Assembly (NCBI RefSeq): GCF_000005505.3
Contig: NC_016134.3
Location: 41,168,150-41,232,149 of the forward strand
Reading direction: 5' to 3'
Origin: Brachypodium distachyon
Taxonomy: Eukaryota; Streptophyta; Magnoliopsida; Poales; Poaceae
DNA length: 64,000 bases
Part shown: positions 10,460-23,442 of the stretch, in pieces
How positions within the stretch are numbered: the first letter of the stretch is position 1
Layout: each line of letters opens with the position of its first letter
Program-made: the position numbers and the translations under genes
Notes under the pieces: model-generated
Told to the model about the DNA's origin: nothing
Databases searched by the model: none
Seen by the model: the letters and a program-made list of their open reading frames with translations, nothing else

Positions 10460-13400
10460 ATGGGAGAAGCGTCGCCGGAGTCCGTTGGCGTGACGGCCGG
10501 AGGGCCAACATCTATTCCGGCGGCGCCGAGGAAGGGAAAGTCGTGCAAGGGTTGCCTCTATTACTCGTCGGTGCTCAAATCCCGGGGCTACAATCCCATC
10601 TGCGTGGGGATCCCTCGCTCCATCCCCCAAGGTCCCGAACCCTAATCTCCCGAAAAATTCTACTCCGTAGCACGTATTCGTGCGCTATGCGTTTCTCATC
10701 GGAAGAAAGTTTTACCTTTTGAATCAATTTTATGCGTGCGGCTGAATTTCACTGGATCGGAAGATCTCATGAAAACTATTGATGATTTGGTGTGCCAGTT
10801 CCGGGCTTCGTGGTGGAAGAGCCTAGGGAGGAGGCAACGGCGCAGGGGCATGATTTGAGACAGTTCAAGTACGCGTGTGCCGGTTATTCCATGTTCGTGG
10901 ACGACAGAGATAACAAAAGCGGCGACAACGAGGCCAAGGCGTTGTTGCCGTATTGCCAGGGGCTCGAGGTTGGTTTTCATCTCACGGTTGTAGTATGAGA
11001 CTACGAAATTTCCAGTTGATGTTGTTTGGTACCTTGGTTGGTTGCTCGTATAGATTAAACCTGTTTCTCGTATGGTTCATAACGTTAGTGAATGTGAATT
11101 GCAACATATGGCCACAGAAATCTCCAAAGTTGTCAGTGTATTGGATGCTCTGATTTCTTTAAGAAAAACTCAGATTGCTTAGATTGCTCGGAAGAGCACA
11201 CATATGATTGCAATAACGTCCTTCCAGTGGTAAGCAAGTGATTCACATTTAGAAATTGTAACCTATGACAAGGATTTCAAATCCACGAGTCGACGCTCAT
11301 AGTATTTTCCAAAGATCGTGGTTAGAGAAAGCACAGCCTAGATAACTTGATCTAAAATTGAGCTTTGAGTTTAAATTCTTGACAAGTTGACAGGGCCAGG
11401 CCAACGGGAGTGTGATCTGTGCGGTCGAACAGGGCCTCAAATTTAGAGGGGCACCAAATTTTGTTACTTATTTGTAGAACAACGATCTGGCTTTATTGAT
11501 TAATAGAAAAAGTACAATAGATGGACACGATTATGAAGATCCTCGATAAAACTAAAAGCTTTATCATGGTATTTCGAAATCAAGACCTCTAGATTCATCA
11601 TTGCAAAAAAAAAAAACACCTCTAGATTCACCTGTCGCATCTTGACCCAATTGTTTTACTATACATTACAACACCCAGGCCTAAGTGCATTAGCAGCCCG
11701 TTAGCCGGCCCGTTTATCAGGCCGCAGGCACAACCTGGCAGATAGGCTTGTTTTTCCACTGGACTCGGCCCGACCTGGCTGGACAGGAAGTTTCCCAGCG
11801 ACATGAACGAACCAGCAAGTTGAGCAGGTGTAGTAGTAGTTTTATAGCAATATTAATGTTAAGCTGACCGTGTGTGCACCAGAGTAGTGTTGTGAGCACT
11901 TTGGTTGGCCTGAAAGATTGAAAGTAGATACTGATTTGTGCCTAATTGTTGGCTTCTCAGCCCCTAGCTTCCTAATTGGGCGCAAACATGACCAAGCAGG
12001 CAGTGCGTTAGCACTTGTTTTTTACATGGGATAACATTATTTGGGCTTGAAACAATGTTGAAAGTGTTCATTTGTCTAATGGGCATACTTTCTTACAGTT
12101 AGATACTTATATTACATGGAATGATGAAAAATTGAAAATGCAGTGGCATCTTCAACAAATTGCACATGCTCGCATGTAAGGCCTTGTCTTGTTCCTGACA
12201 ACAAATCTCCTTAAGGAAACAACGTATCAGTTCCACCAGTTCTGCTGCACACATACACAGACACATTTTCATGGGTGATGTTATCATGCTGGTAGGCAGC
12301 ATCATCCCAATTGTTGTGAGTAAATCTAGTTCACAATGGGGGTTAATATCCGTTGGAGAGAGGTCGAATGGTGACTTGAATTACAACAGCCCCAATTGGT
12401 GGAGGAATAGATTTAGAATAACCTGTCTAGGGCAAGACCACAACTGGACTTTTGGGACTAGGAGAGTTTGCTTGATTCATCTTTTGGTTCAATAAAGTGG
12501 ATACAATGCAACCCTTTTAGTCATGGCCTGACTCCATCTTTTGCTTCAATGAAGAGGATACAATTCAACTCTTTTCATCATGGCCTGACTTGACTCCTAA
12601 GAAGTAATCTCTAACCTATGGAAACTGACTAGCCAGTGATGAGCATCCACACTAACCAAATCAATATATAATCCATAACATAGGAAACCAACCACACATG
12701 AACAGGGTCTACGTGAATAGTAATTGTGGTGAGTAGTGCCATGTGAACAGAATGTTGGACGAGCACCAGAAGAATGGTAGCTAAAATCTTTCTCCATTGC
12801 TTGTGGGTCGGATTTTTTACTGACTCTGGACCTGTTCAATGCTTTCATTTAATGTTATGAATGAAATTTACCCACCCACGGTAATAATGGAAATTGCTGG
12901 CGGGTATCAATGAAAATAGGGAAATTTAAGACCTGACAGGAAAACCTCTACGGACCCAAATTTCGCAAGATCACAAGATTTTGATCGATGGGATAGGGAA
13001 ATTGATCGACCTGGATAGACAACCCCTCCAGACCCAAAACATTGCGAGAACTTGTTCTGCAGGCTATATATTTTCTGTGTAGTGGGCCTTTTGACTTGCT
13101 TATTGCTAAGTAAAGTGGCAAATGTTCCTGCAGCTATTGGCGGACAGGAGAATGGTTGAGAGGAAATCACCAAATGTGGAGCATGCTTCAGCCCGTAATC
13201 CGAAGGAAGGTATGTAAACTTTCCTTGTTATATCTACTTTATACTTGGGCACTATGCAATAATAGAAAACTGTAACTCTGAATACATTGTAATCATAGAG
13301 TTCTGTAGTTTGCGTCGATCCTTTAATGGCAGTGTTTGTATCTAGACTCCGGCTAACTGTTTAAGCACGGAAGATACTGCTGGTTTTCTCAATATCAATG

Positions 13401-14042
13401 TCTATGTGTTGGTTTTAGTCATGAATCAATTTATGGTGGCAGTTGCCCGTTCCTGTAATTTAAGCTCGGATATCTCTGTAGTTTGACACCTGGTTATCCT
13501 TGGTTATGGATAGTAAATGTCAACTTTGGTTGCCTGAGGATATTGTAGTACCTTTCTGTCTACGGAACTGACCAGAGCAGGTCTTTTGTTGCCCTCAATA
13601 TTTTGCCATGATGTTTAGTCAATTGATCAGTCATCTCTAGTCTCTTAGTTCCATTTTTGTTGGTCAATATTCTTGCAAATCCATCAGTGTACCATGCTCA
13701 AAGCAAATGGTACATTGGTGCTACCTTTTGTGCATAGTGGACTTAACTTTTATGCCTGTATGTTTCTTGTCATAGCTGCCACCAACCCTCAGGAACAAGG
13801 ACAGAGACCTCCTCACATGGCAAGACAGGAATTCATGGGGAGGAAAGTTACCGTTACAGATATCCTCTTCTGTTTTCGCGACGATGATTTTTTTTCTGAC
13901 GTTTTGAGAGTGTTGGTGCAGGTTCAGGAGGAGCGCCGGGCTGGTCGCTTCAGGTGTTGCCAAGAATCTGAACAAAACAGCTGTCTATATCAAGCAAAAC
14001 ATCGAGGACATATTTTCCCCTGATCGACGGCCTCCTAAATAG
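10460..14042 (+). CDS. Small CKGC-motif plant protein of unknown function, 5 exons
   Basis: Exons 10460-10631, 10799-10968, 13134-13209, 13776-13842, 13922-14042 give 201 residues. Visible features: an N-terminal cysteine motif KSCKGCLYYSSVLKSRGYNP (about 25-44), a middle block FKYACAGYSMFVDD, and a basic amphipathic C terminus SAGLVASGVAKNLNKTAVYI followed by KQNIEDIFSPDRRPPK. From memory this matches a plant-specific uncharacterised family (I believe DUF8204; not certain). No signal peptide or membrane segment is obvious. Start: ATG 10460 is the one just before the conserved block; the frame stays open upstream to 10274. The fourth exon joins the fifth only through a GA-AG intron (13843-13921): family continuity EFMGR-FRRSAGL demands it. 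If the 79-base intron is retained the frame stays open but the conserved C terminus is lost. The second intron is about 2.2 kb. Confidence 0.8.
12478..12590 (+). repeat. Two-copy tandem repeat, 57-bp unit
   Basis: CATCTTTTGGTTCAATAAAG at 12478 recurs as CATCTTTTGCTTCAATGAAG at 12535, and both units run into TCATGGCCTGACT. It lies within the second intron of the CKGC-motif gene. No function is suggested. Confidence 0.7.
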
Positions 14043-16815
14043 GAGCTGTGCAGCGTGGCCTCGTCCGTTTCCAGGTTGGGAGCTGAAGAAAATTGCCATC
14101 CACATGAAAGAAAAGGGCTACCTTATACGGAGTACTACTCTTGCTGTCGCCATCTCAGCAGTAAAAATGGGACGTTTTTCTGGGGCGTGGGACTGAATTC
14201 CTTTTGATGTATTTGCATGATTTTGTAATTTATGGAAACGTACGGGTCCGATGATGTATCCATGCAACATAGTTGCTGCTTCAATATTGAAGCCAAGGTC
14301 TGATCTGGGTAATTGATCTCTGTTGATTAATAATGTAAAAGTTCGCCCTCCTGCTTTATATGATCCACGCACACGCAGTAAGCCAGACAAAGGTCTTTGT
14401 GCGACTCCAAAGAGAAAGAGGCAAAAGGTAAGAAATTGATGATACTAGTACCTTTGTTTCGCTGCATATGTTATTGACCTCGAGAGCATCCCTTTTTTTT
14501 TTGAGGCCGAGAGCATCCTTTAAAAAATACATGTTTATTTGGGGAATTAAACAGTGCCAGCTGATGCAATGTTTCAAAAATACATGTATTGAAAGAGGTT
14601 AAGTGGTTGTAACATCTTATTTAGGGGCATACTACATCGTTATTCCTATTTTGATTTCCAGTCCAACCTCGATTGATAGGTGACTGATATTGTGAAACAG
14701 ATCAAAGATTTGTGCGCCGAGGGCACCAGCGTTGCCAACGGTCTCTTGTTAACGTTGTCCAAAAATGCATATACCTGGGGGAACCGCGGAAGCTCTGCTC
14801 TCGCAGCGGAACGGTTCGAAAATTGAAGAAGCCGTTGCTTGTTCTTCGAGTGCGCGCCTCATGCCGCACCGCCCTAGCACAGTAAAACCTTGTGCTCTTG
14901 GCTCAGCGTTGGCCGTGGTCCATCTCCTTCAATTCCCTGGCGTAGAGGATCCGGCCGCGTGTTGGGATCCATCAAGCACAGCGCACACGTGGGCCGTCCG
15001 TGGGTGCTCTCACGCTCCATCCCGTATGGTCGTCGTCGTCATGGGCACCGGTGGGGGGCGGCGGGCCATTCAAACCTGGGAGGAGCAAGCGCAGCAGCAC
15101 TGGTTTGAATGGATGCGGAGATCACGTCACTAGCGTGTAAAGGTTCTGCGCCAAGTAAATGTCCCACCTAACCAACTGCGCCGGTCACTCGTGTCGTGAT
15201 CACTCTCCCACGTACTCCTCCCCCCTGACGCGCTCAGCTCAAACGGAATTGCAAAAGATCATTGCCGTTATCAGGCAACTAGCACTACTACGCATTTTCA
15301 GCCAAGATATTCGAAAAAGTATGGCTCACCACTGCTGCGCTGTGGGTGAATGCGGCAGGATTTCTCACACACTTGTTAATGTGTCATTCCGGACAGAATA
15401 ATATACACGCGGCCGGAAGTAAAAGAAAACACACTATTAATTTGTTCCTTCCCTCTTCTCCCTACTGACTTCTGGGCGTCCCAAGATACGTGCGTGATCT
15501 CGCCGTCCCCGCGGTTTGTGGCAGCGCCACCTCTGCCGACCCACGGCCCCGCAGCCGTGCCGTGCCTCATCCGGAAAGCATAAAGACCAGACGCCAGCAA
15601 AGCGACCTGAAAGGAGAAATGGGAAAAAGGAAATCTAATAGTACTCCACTGGAGGACCAACGGTCAGTAAAGTTTGCACACTGAAGGAGGAACGAGTAAC
15701 GCAACGCAGATCTCTGTTGGAAGTCGAAAGCAAAGCAGCCCACTGATCGTAAGTCAGCTCCTCAGTCAACTCAGCCCTTTCAGTAGTACGGGTAGTACTT
15801 GTAGCGGGGCATTATTATTCTGTGTTGCTCGTGTTCCAGTTCCAGGTGGAAGCTGCGGAAAACATGGCAAATATTATCCTGATCAAATTTTTTAGGGACT
15901 GATCTTATCCTACAAGTGGCTTGCTCGTGGATCAAAGTGCGTGTCGGCAAATTAAGTAACCATAGGATATTGTAGACAGTCAGAAAGATGCCGAACCGTA
16001 ATCCCATATCTGTCCAGGGAAGCAAGATCGGAGACAAGAAAACACTGGAGTTTTAATACTACAGTGCAGCAGTAGCTTGTAAGCATGCAAGAAGCACAAC
16101 TTAGTCGCAAAACCTCCATGGTTTGAACCGAGTAGCAAACAAGAAAAGAAAAATTGCGAAGAGAAAACAAGAATTGGTACAGAACGTAAAGCATACTGCT
16201 ACACTAAGTGCAAACTTGTACTCCGCAGTATAGTTTGGACACAGTTGCGAAATTTATTTTGTCTGATTCTCACGAAAATTGGGCGAAAATCCTGTGATGT
16301 TCAAGGAGGAATATGGCAGGCACTAATAACAACACTAAACAAGTGAGGTGAGCGCCCAACGGGCTGAGGCAACAACGCCGGCGCACACGCGCAGCAAACA
16401 GCGGGAGCAACTGGAGCGAGAGAGGGGGAGCACGACACCGGTCCTCCTCGGCTCCACTCGAAAACTCGGACCGAGAAGCACAGCGCCGCGTCAGGACGAA
16501 GAACAACGAGTAAACAAACAGAGATACACAGATCCATCCACCGCTGGAACAGTGGTGTCAGTGGAGGAGTAGCATTTACTAGTAGGAGTTTTGAATCGAA
16601 TCCAACAACACCGGTGAGCCAGTGAGAGAGAAGCCGGCCAGGCCAGGCCACACCAACCCCCCTAGCTCTCTCTCGCTTCAGGCTTCAGTTCCTCCTCCGG
16701 TCCTCCCTTTCAAACCACTCCACTCCACCCCCAGCCCTCCGTTTATCTACTTTTGCGGCGGCCGCGTCCGTTACCACCTCCCCTGCTTCCTCTCGAAGCT
16801 CGCACGCCGCCGGTC
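14043..16815. other. Intergenic between CKGC-motif gene and subtilase
   Basis: No exon chain or transposon terminus is recognisable. Short open frames around 14.8-15.1 kb have no conserved motif and no compatible splice partners. The final 300 bases, with C/T-rich stretches before 16816, are the likely promoter and 5' leader of the subtilase, but no convincing TATA box is seen. Confidence 0.4.
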
Positions 16816-19800
16816 ATGGCTGCCCTGCTCGTCTCCGTCGTCTTCCTCTTGCTCCTCCTGCTCGGCATCGGCCTCTGTTCTTGCGGCAATGTGAGCCTTC
16901 CAGATATATTCTTACGATTGCTTTGTGATTTTATTTTATTTGGCGGCCGGCGCGTATTCTCACTGTGGTTATGGTTTGCTTCTCTTTGTCTTGGCGTGTC
17001 GATCTGCAGGTGCACATTGTGTACATGGGGGAGAAGCTCCCGGAGCTGCACCCGGAGCTGGTCCGGGACTCGCACCACGGCATGCTCGCCGCCCTTCTTG
17101 GCAGGTCAGTCAGGGTCGCTGGTAAACCTCCCTAGTATTTTTTTTCTCCATGGTTGCTTGAGATATTGTGTGGTGGTCTTGTGATTTATTTGCAGCGAGC
17201 AGGCGGCCGAGAGCGCCATCCTCTACAGCTACAGGCATGGCTTCTCCGGCTTCGCCGCCGTGCTCACGGACACGCAGGCGGCGCGGCTCTCCGGTGAGCT
17301 GCCTCGCCCTCCTGCTCGGTCTTGCGCATCTTGCTTGTTCTTGTCAGATTAATATTCCTCCCTCTCTAATAATAGCTTTCTTTCGCTCTGATTAAATTGT
17401 GAAATTAAGATTGGCCTGGGGTTGTGCGAGTGGTTCGGAATCGCGTGCTCGACCTGCACACAACCAGGAGCTGGGATTTCATGCGAGTGAACCCTTCGCC
17501 TTCGGGCAAGAGCGGAATCCTTTCTGAGAGTAGATTCGGGGAGGATTCCATCATCGGTGTGCTAGATACAGGTGAGATTGTGTTTCTTCAGTTGTAGCAG
17601 AAATAATGATTGGAACTGGCATTGCAATGTGAAGATTGAGTTGCTCTTGGTTTCAAGGGATATGGCCGGAGTCGGCTAGCTTTAGAGACGACGGCATCGG
17701 CGAGGTTCCCCGGCGGTGGAGAGGGCGATGCGTCGCCGGAGACAGGTTCAATGCTTCCAACTGCAACAGGTTGGTCTGCCTTGCCTTTCAGCTTACCATT
17801 TGCTTCTCAAACTCTTACCATTCCTTGCCAAATGAGAGGAGAAAAATTCCACTCCCTAGTTATCATCCTGGTGGTGACTTCAGATTCATGATAGGATAGG
17901 AAAATAATAGGCGCGAAATGGTACGTCAAAGGGTATGAAGCTGAATATGGGAAGATGAACACAACTGATATCAATGAATACATGTCGGCGAGGGACGCCG
18001 TCGGGCATGGGACGCACACGGCGTCCACTGCTGCAGGCGCTCTGGTAGCGGACGCCAGCTTTCGGGGGCTTGCCAGTGGTGTGGCAAGGGGAGGAGCACC
18101 GAGGGCTAGGTTGGCTGTTTACAAGGTGTGCTGGGCTACTGGAGATTGTACCTCAGCAGACATACTTGCAGCCTTTGATGACGCCATACACGATGGCGTC
18201 GACGTGCTCTCGGTGTCCCTGGGCCAAGCACCACCTCTCCCTGCTTATGTTGATGACGTCTTGTCCATTGGATCCCTCCATGCCGTCATGAAAGGGATCG
18301 TCGTGGTCTGTTCTGCAGGGAACTCTGGTCCTTATTCAGAGACGGTGATCAACTCGGCACCGTGGGTTCTGACCGTTGCTGCAGGCACCATTGATCGGAC
18401 TTTCCTTGCAAAGATCACCCTCGGCAACAATATTAGTTATGTGGTAAGAATTTATTGCTTTAACCATATGGTTACAAACTGTTGATATGTCCCTGTCTGT
18501 GCCTAGCATTCTCATGCACTGCTGATGCAGGGTCAAACAATGTACTCCGGGAAGCATGCTGCGACAACCATGCGTATAGTCTATGCTGAAGATGTTTCAT
18601 CTGATAATGCTGATGATTCCGATGCAAGGTAAACTTCGTCTTCCTTGGTCTTTTCCTTTATCAATCCTGTAATCTCTACTCCCATTATGGCTAATGCCTT
18701 TGCAGAAGCTGCACTGCAGGATCTCTGAATGCTACCCTAGTAAAAGGAAATGTGGTGCTTTGCTTCCAAACGAGAGGACAGCGAGCAGCCCAAGTAGCAG
18801 TAGAGACCATAAAAAAAGCTCGTGGAATTGGAGTCATCTTCGCACAGTTCTTAACCAAGGATATAGCATCTGCATTTGATATTCCTCTTGTTCAAGTAGA
18901 CTATCAAGTAGGAACATCTATACTGGCATACACTACTGGCACGAGGTACACACAACAGTTTTATACAAGATTCAGTAGTTGTGAAAAATCTGAATTTACA
19001 ATGTTATTATCTGATGAGCCATGCTGACATTTATTTTACATACACAGAAACCCAACAGTTCAGTTTGGCTGTGCAAAAACAATTCTAGGAGAATTGATAG
19101 GTCCTGAAGTTGCATACTTTTCATCTAGGGGTCCTAGTTCTTTGTCTCCTTCTATTCTTAAGGTAAACATCTCCTTCAGTTGATCAACGAAGTTCAAGTT
19201 CATCCTCAATCTGTGTTACTAAAATGACACATCAAATAAATGTATCATGCATCTTCTTCTGCCATCCAACTTTTGCAGCCAGATATCACTGCCCCAGGTG
19301 TAAACATTTTGGCCTCATGGTCACCTTCTGTAGCCATTTCGTCAGCCATAGGATCAGTGAACTTCAAGATCGATTCAGGAACTTCAATGTCCTGTCCACA
19401 CATTTCAGGCGTGGCCGCTCTGCTCAAATCAATGCATCCTAATTGGAGCCCAGCTGCAGTTAAATCAGCAATGGTCACAACAGGTAATTTCTGCTGCTTT
19501 TACCTTAACAAAGATATTCTCCCTCCTAACAAGTCTTACACCTTTGCAGCCAATGTTCGCGACGAGTATGGGTTTGAGATGGTATCCGAAGCAGCACCCT
19601 ATAAGCAGGCTAACCCATTTGATTATGGAGGTGGTCATGTGGATCCAAATAGGGCTGCACACCCCGGCCTAGTGTACGACATGAGACCATCTGACTACGT
19701 GCGCTTCCTTTGCTCCATGGGCTACAATAACTCAGCCATCGGTTCCATGGTTCAACTGCACACACCGTGTCAACACACACCAAAATCGCAGTTGAACATG

Positions 19801-20118
19801 AACCTCCCGTCCATCACCATTCCTGAACTGAGAGGCAAACTGATGGTGCCGAGAACGGTCACCAATGTCGGCCTACCCACATCCAGGTATAGAGCCCGTG
19901 TGGAGGCTCCTCCTGGGGTGGGCGTCACCGTAAACCCCTCGCTGCTGATCTTCAACTCGACCACCAACAGGTTGTCATTCAGGGTGACATTCCAGGCCAA
20001 ACTGAAAGTTCAGGGGAGGTACACCTTCGGCAGCCTGACATGGGAGGACGGCGCCCACACGGTGAGGATTCCTTTGGTGGTTCGGACGATGATCAGTAAG
20101 TTCTATGTCAATGCGTGA
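16816..20118 (+). CDS. Subtilisin-like serine protease (SBT3-type subtilase)
   Basis: Eleven exons: 16816-16890, 17010-17104, 17196-17293, 17410-17571, 17658-17769, 17900-18443, 18531-18628, 18706-18945, 19048-19162, 19279-19483, 19550-20118, giving 770 residues, the usual subtilase length. A secretory signal peptide ([20 protein letters not shown]) is followed by an I9 propeptide (VHIVYMGEK... [14 protein letters not shown]). The S8 triad is complete: Asp in [13 protein letters not shown] (about D142), His in [11 protein letters not shown] (about H217), Ser in [12 protein letters not shown] (about S549), plus the oxyanion Asn in VCSAGNSGP (about N322). A PA-like insert and the C-terminal fibronectin-III-like domain ending [10 protein letters not shown] are present. 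It should be secreted to the apoplast or wall; the substrate is unknown. The many introns set it apart from the intron-poor SBT1 group and suit SBT3. The 66-base tenth intron is in frame and stop-free. All junctions are GT-AG. Confidence 0.92.
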
Positions 20119-20519
20119 ATAAGTAGCACCTTGTAGTAAACCATCAACGATCATGGCAACACAAGATGTAACAAACTCGCTAATCTCTCCTGATTCTAAT
20201 GGCATTGGTTTATTGACTAGAGTCTGTAGTCTGTACTGAGGCGAAATCAATTGCATTACTGATTGATTGATACACAAAAATCTGGCTAATCATATAGCCA
20301 TAAGAAACAGTGATGATGGTAATGAGTACAGTAGCAATCTGTTGCATGTTTTGCAGAATACACAGTGAGAATGACAGTACCAATCAAGTATAAATTGCAG
20401 AATACACAGTGAGAACGTGTGATTCTAACTGTAACCGGGTGAGCAATGCCCATATATCTGACACGGCATGAATTCAATTTGGGAACAAGATTAAGGCAAG
20501 GCATACACATGATTCGGCC

Positions 20520-20858
20520 TCATGATTTGACCTTGTCGTCGGCGGAGGCTTTGTTGGAGGCGGCTTTGTCGCCGGCGGGGGGCGAGGAGGACGAGTGGGC
20601 GGCGAGGGCCTTCTGGTAGTCCTCGAGGTCTTCGTAGTAGACGTCCCAGACGCAGCGCACACAGCCGCTGCCGCAGCAGTCGCCGGGGAGCGGCTTCTCG
20701 GGCGGCTCCGGGGCCGAAAGGGCCGCGTCGGGCTTCTTGGCGTCGGCCATGGGCACTTGCGGGAGGCGGCGACAGAGGCGGAGGGCAGGGCGCGCCGGCG
20801 CTGGGAGAAGGAAGTGCGGGATCGGAGCGGCCGGGACGCGGAGGACGGAGCCCAGCAT
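20520..20858 (-). CDS. Oxidoreductase-like domain protein, probably mitochondrial (OXLD1-like)
   Basis: A single-exon 112-residue frame. The N terminus (MLGSVLRVPAAPIPHFLLPA followed by PARPALRLCRRLPQ) is Arg-rich, free of acidic residues and suits a mitochondrial presequence. The core PEKPLPGDCCGSGCVRCVWD then VYYEDLEDYQKA (about 53-84) is the Oxidoreductase-like N-terminal domain (Pfam PF09791), with Cys at about 61, 62, 66 and 69. The C-terminal tail is Ser/Lys/Ala-rich and low complexity. I chose the ATG at 20858 because it gives the presequence; an internal ATG near 20750 (MADAKKPD) would give a shorter form without it. The frame stays open upstream to 21011 but that part looks like leader. 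The gene is convergent with the subtilase, about 400 bases between stop codons. The molecular role of the family is poorly known. Confidence 0.82.
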   Translation of the reverse strand: MLGSVLRVPAAPIPHFLLPAPARPALRLCRRLPQVPMADAKKPDAALSAPEPPEKPLPGDCCGSGCVRCVWDVYYEDLEDYQKALAAHSSSSPPAGDKAASNKASADDKVKS

Positions 20859-21852
20859 GCGGGGCGGCCTCGGCCTCGAGGGAGGAAAGGGGGAAAACAA
20901 CGCGAATTGGGCAAGTCGTCGTGCGCCTTGATGATTGGGTGGAGTTCTGGAGGGTAGGCAGGAGGAGGAAGAGTCCAAGTGGCACATGGGAACGGAGGGA
21001 ACACACGGCACGTCGTGTTTCGTTCGTCTCCGGCCAGGGGCTCATCCTTCCACATGGATCCGTGGTCGTCCCATCTAACTCTGACTACGTTCTGGCGAGC
21101 CCAAATGTTGATGGCGAGAATTACAAGGGACACGCTGAATAGGTGTGGTCAGGAAAAAACTCTGGTCTTGGGGACGAATCAACTATATGTCGTTTACATC
21201 ACGAGTTCAGGACACCTGATCGTTTCAATAAAATCGGGCGCATGCAACAAATCTGTTTCTTTAGGGCATGAGCAATTCTACAACCTGACACGAGTACCGG
21301 CTCTAAAAAACGAAATACCTGGCGGTGGTCCATCCAACATCAAAATACTCCCTCCGTCTCATCCCTCCTTGATCACGAATGGATTGAGAGCTCAGTTCGA
21401 TTGGTACGGAAGGGAGATCTACTCTATCCCGGGTTCCCGGCCATCAACAGCATAGGGGCGGGCCATGTGTGCTATCCGGGCTGTACTACGTATCCAGCCT
21501 AGCTGGAGAATACAAGGTATTACCTTTTGGCCCACAAAATTGTTTCCAGACAATCTATAGCCCCTCCACTCCCACAGCCCAACATGGTCCAGCCCAGACA
21601 GCACATGCCACGGCCCACGGCAGTCCAGGCGCTCGATGCCTGTTGCCGGATCCAACTTCCGCGGCTCGTCCTCTGCGGCTCTGCCCGATCCCCAAGGTTC
21701 AAAATCCGCCACAACCCACAACCCAAGCCCCCAAAATCCCTTGCCCCACATAAAAAAATATCCTAGCCCCAAGTCTAAAAGTGTGGTTATATATCTGAGT
21801 TGATTTCGCAGAGCCGTTGGATTAGGATTCGAATGTTATCCGAACTCAACGG
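20859..21852. other. Intergenic upstream of the OXLD1-like gene
   Basis: Holds the presumed promoter of the minus-strand gene. A lone CTCCCTCCGTCTCATCCCTC at about 21349 looks like one end of a Stowaway MITE with no partner. Long frames on both strands here are compositional and show no conserved motif. Confidence 0.4.
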
Positions 21853-22476
21853 TTCCATTGTTCGTTTCAAATCCTAGCACAAAATCATATCCAACAGCTG
21901 AGCAATCAATTAATCTATAACTAAAAATCAGACTGATTTAGCAAAGTCGATAGAAAAATTCCGTAGCCATGCCTCTAAAAAAAGCCTTAAAACCTGCCAC
22001 AACGATCAGCCTTGACGGGCGGCGGGACGACATGTGGCGCACATGCCGCACAGTGATGTAGGTGTACCTTGATGCCTTAATCCCCGTTTTCAATGCCAAC
22101 GCGCATGAGCGCTCGATGGTGCTTTTGGTTTATGTTTACTCAAAAAATGATGAGTACTCTATCATCGATAGTCATTCTTTGAATCCTAAAAAATTATGTT
22201 TATTTAGGTGGAGAGATTCTATCGATGACTGTTCTAAAAAAAAGATTCTATCCATGATTTGCCATGCGTGGTTTTTCATTTCTTTAGAGACGATTAAAGC
22301 GTTTGGGCCGATGACTATGTACTTTTACTATGGTAGTACTCCCTCCGTTACTATATAACTATACGTAGGAAGTTTCATGTTTGTCTCAAGTCAAATTATT
22401 TAAACTTTGATCAAGTTTATAAAAAAATCTACATCTGGATACGTTATCTATAACTTGATCAAAGTTTAACAAGTTA

Positions 22477-22683
22477 CTCCCTCCATTCCAAAACACAATT
22501 CATATAGATTTTTCTCATTTATTCCACAATAGACCTTATTTTTCTATTGAAACCCGCACCTGCCCAATAACTACTCACATCCATTTACTATTAGTCTAAT
22601 ATGAGTGGTCAGGCACTAGAAACGAGACATGATTTGGTCCAAGTGCACAAATCTATATGAGTTGTGTTTTGAAACGGAAGGAG
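22477..22683. mobile_element. Stowaway MITE, 207 bp (copy in tandem unit 1)
   Basis: It starts CTCCCTCCATTCCAAAACAC and ends GTGTTTTGAAACGGAAGGAG, inverted repeats of about 30 bases with mismatches. TA flanks both sides (22475-22476, 22684-22685), as for Tc1/mariner-class MITEs. Confidence 0.88.
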
Positions 22684-23442
22684 TAGTACTCGCTCCGTCC
22701 GTGACGTGCATTTCGGGACGAGATCGTACAAATTTTGTATTAAGTAAACGACACTTTTTATGAATTGAAAGAAATACTATTAATTTCACTGTTCCATTGT
22801 TCGTTTCAAATCCTAGCACCAAAATCATATCCAACAGTTGAGCAATCAATTAATCTATAACTAAAAATTAGACTGATTTAGCAAAGTCGATAGAAAAATT
22901 CCGTAGCCTGGTGCCTAAAAAAAATCTATAGCCATGCCTCTAAAACAAGCCTTAAAACCTGCCACAGCGATCAGCCCTTGATGGGCAGCGGCACGACATG
23001 TGGCGCACATGCCGCACAGCGATGTAGGTGTACATTGATGCCTTAATCCCCGTTTTCAATGCCAACGCGCATGAGCGCTCGATGGTGCTTTTGGTTTATG
23101 TTTACTCAAAAAATGATGAGTACTCTATCATCGATAGTCGTTCTTTGAATCCTAAAAGATTATGTTTATTTAGATGGAGAGATTCTATCCATGGCTGTTC
23201 TAAAAAAAAGATTCTATCCATGATTTGCCATGCGTGGTTTTTCATTTCTTAAGAGACGATTAAAGCATTTGGGCCGATGACTATGTACTTTTACTATGGT
23301 AGTAATCTCTCCGTTACTATATAACTATACGTAGGAAGTTCCATGTTTGTCCCAAGTCAAATTATTTAAACTTTGATCAAGTTTATAAAAAAATCTACAT
23401 CTGGATACGTTTTCTATAACTTGATCAAAGTTTAACAAGTTA

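Noticed and set aside
13859..13868. ATATCCTCTT, a possible second U12 donor in the CKGC-motif gene
   Set aside because: No U12 branch site and no AC acceptor at a suitable spacing before exon 5; using it would not restore the conserved frame.
20474..21133. 219-codon minus-strand frame overlapping the OXLD1-like gene
   Set aside because: Pro/Arg/Ser-rich shadow in another frame of the same exon; the Cys-motif frame is the conserved one.
22062..22358. 98-codon frame in the tandem unit as a real gene
   Set aside because: The second copy is cut to 74 codons by a single change, there is no known domain, and it ends inside MITE sequence.
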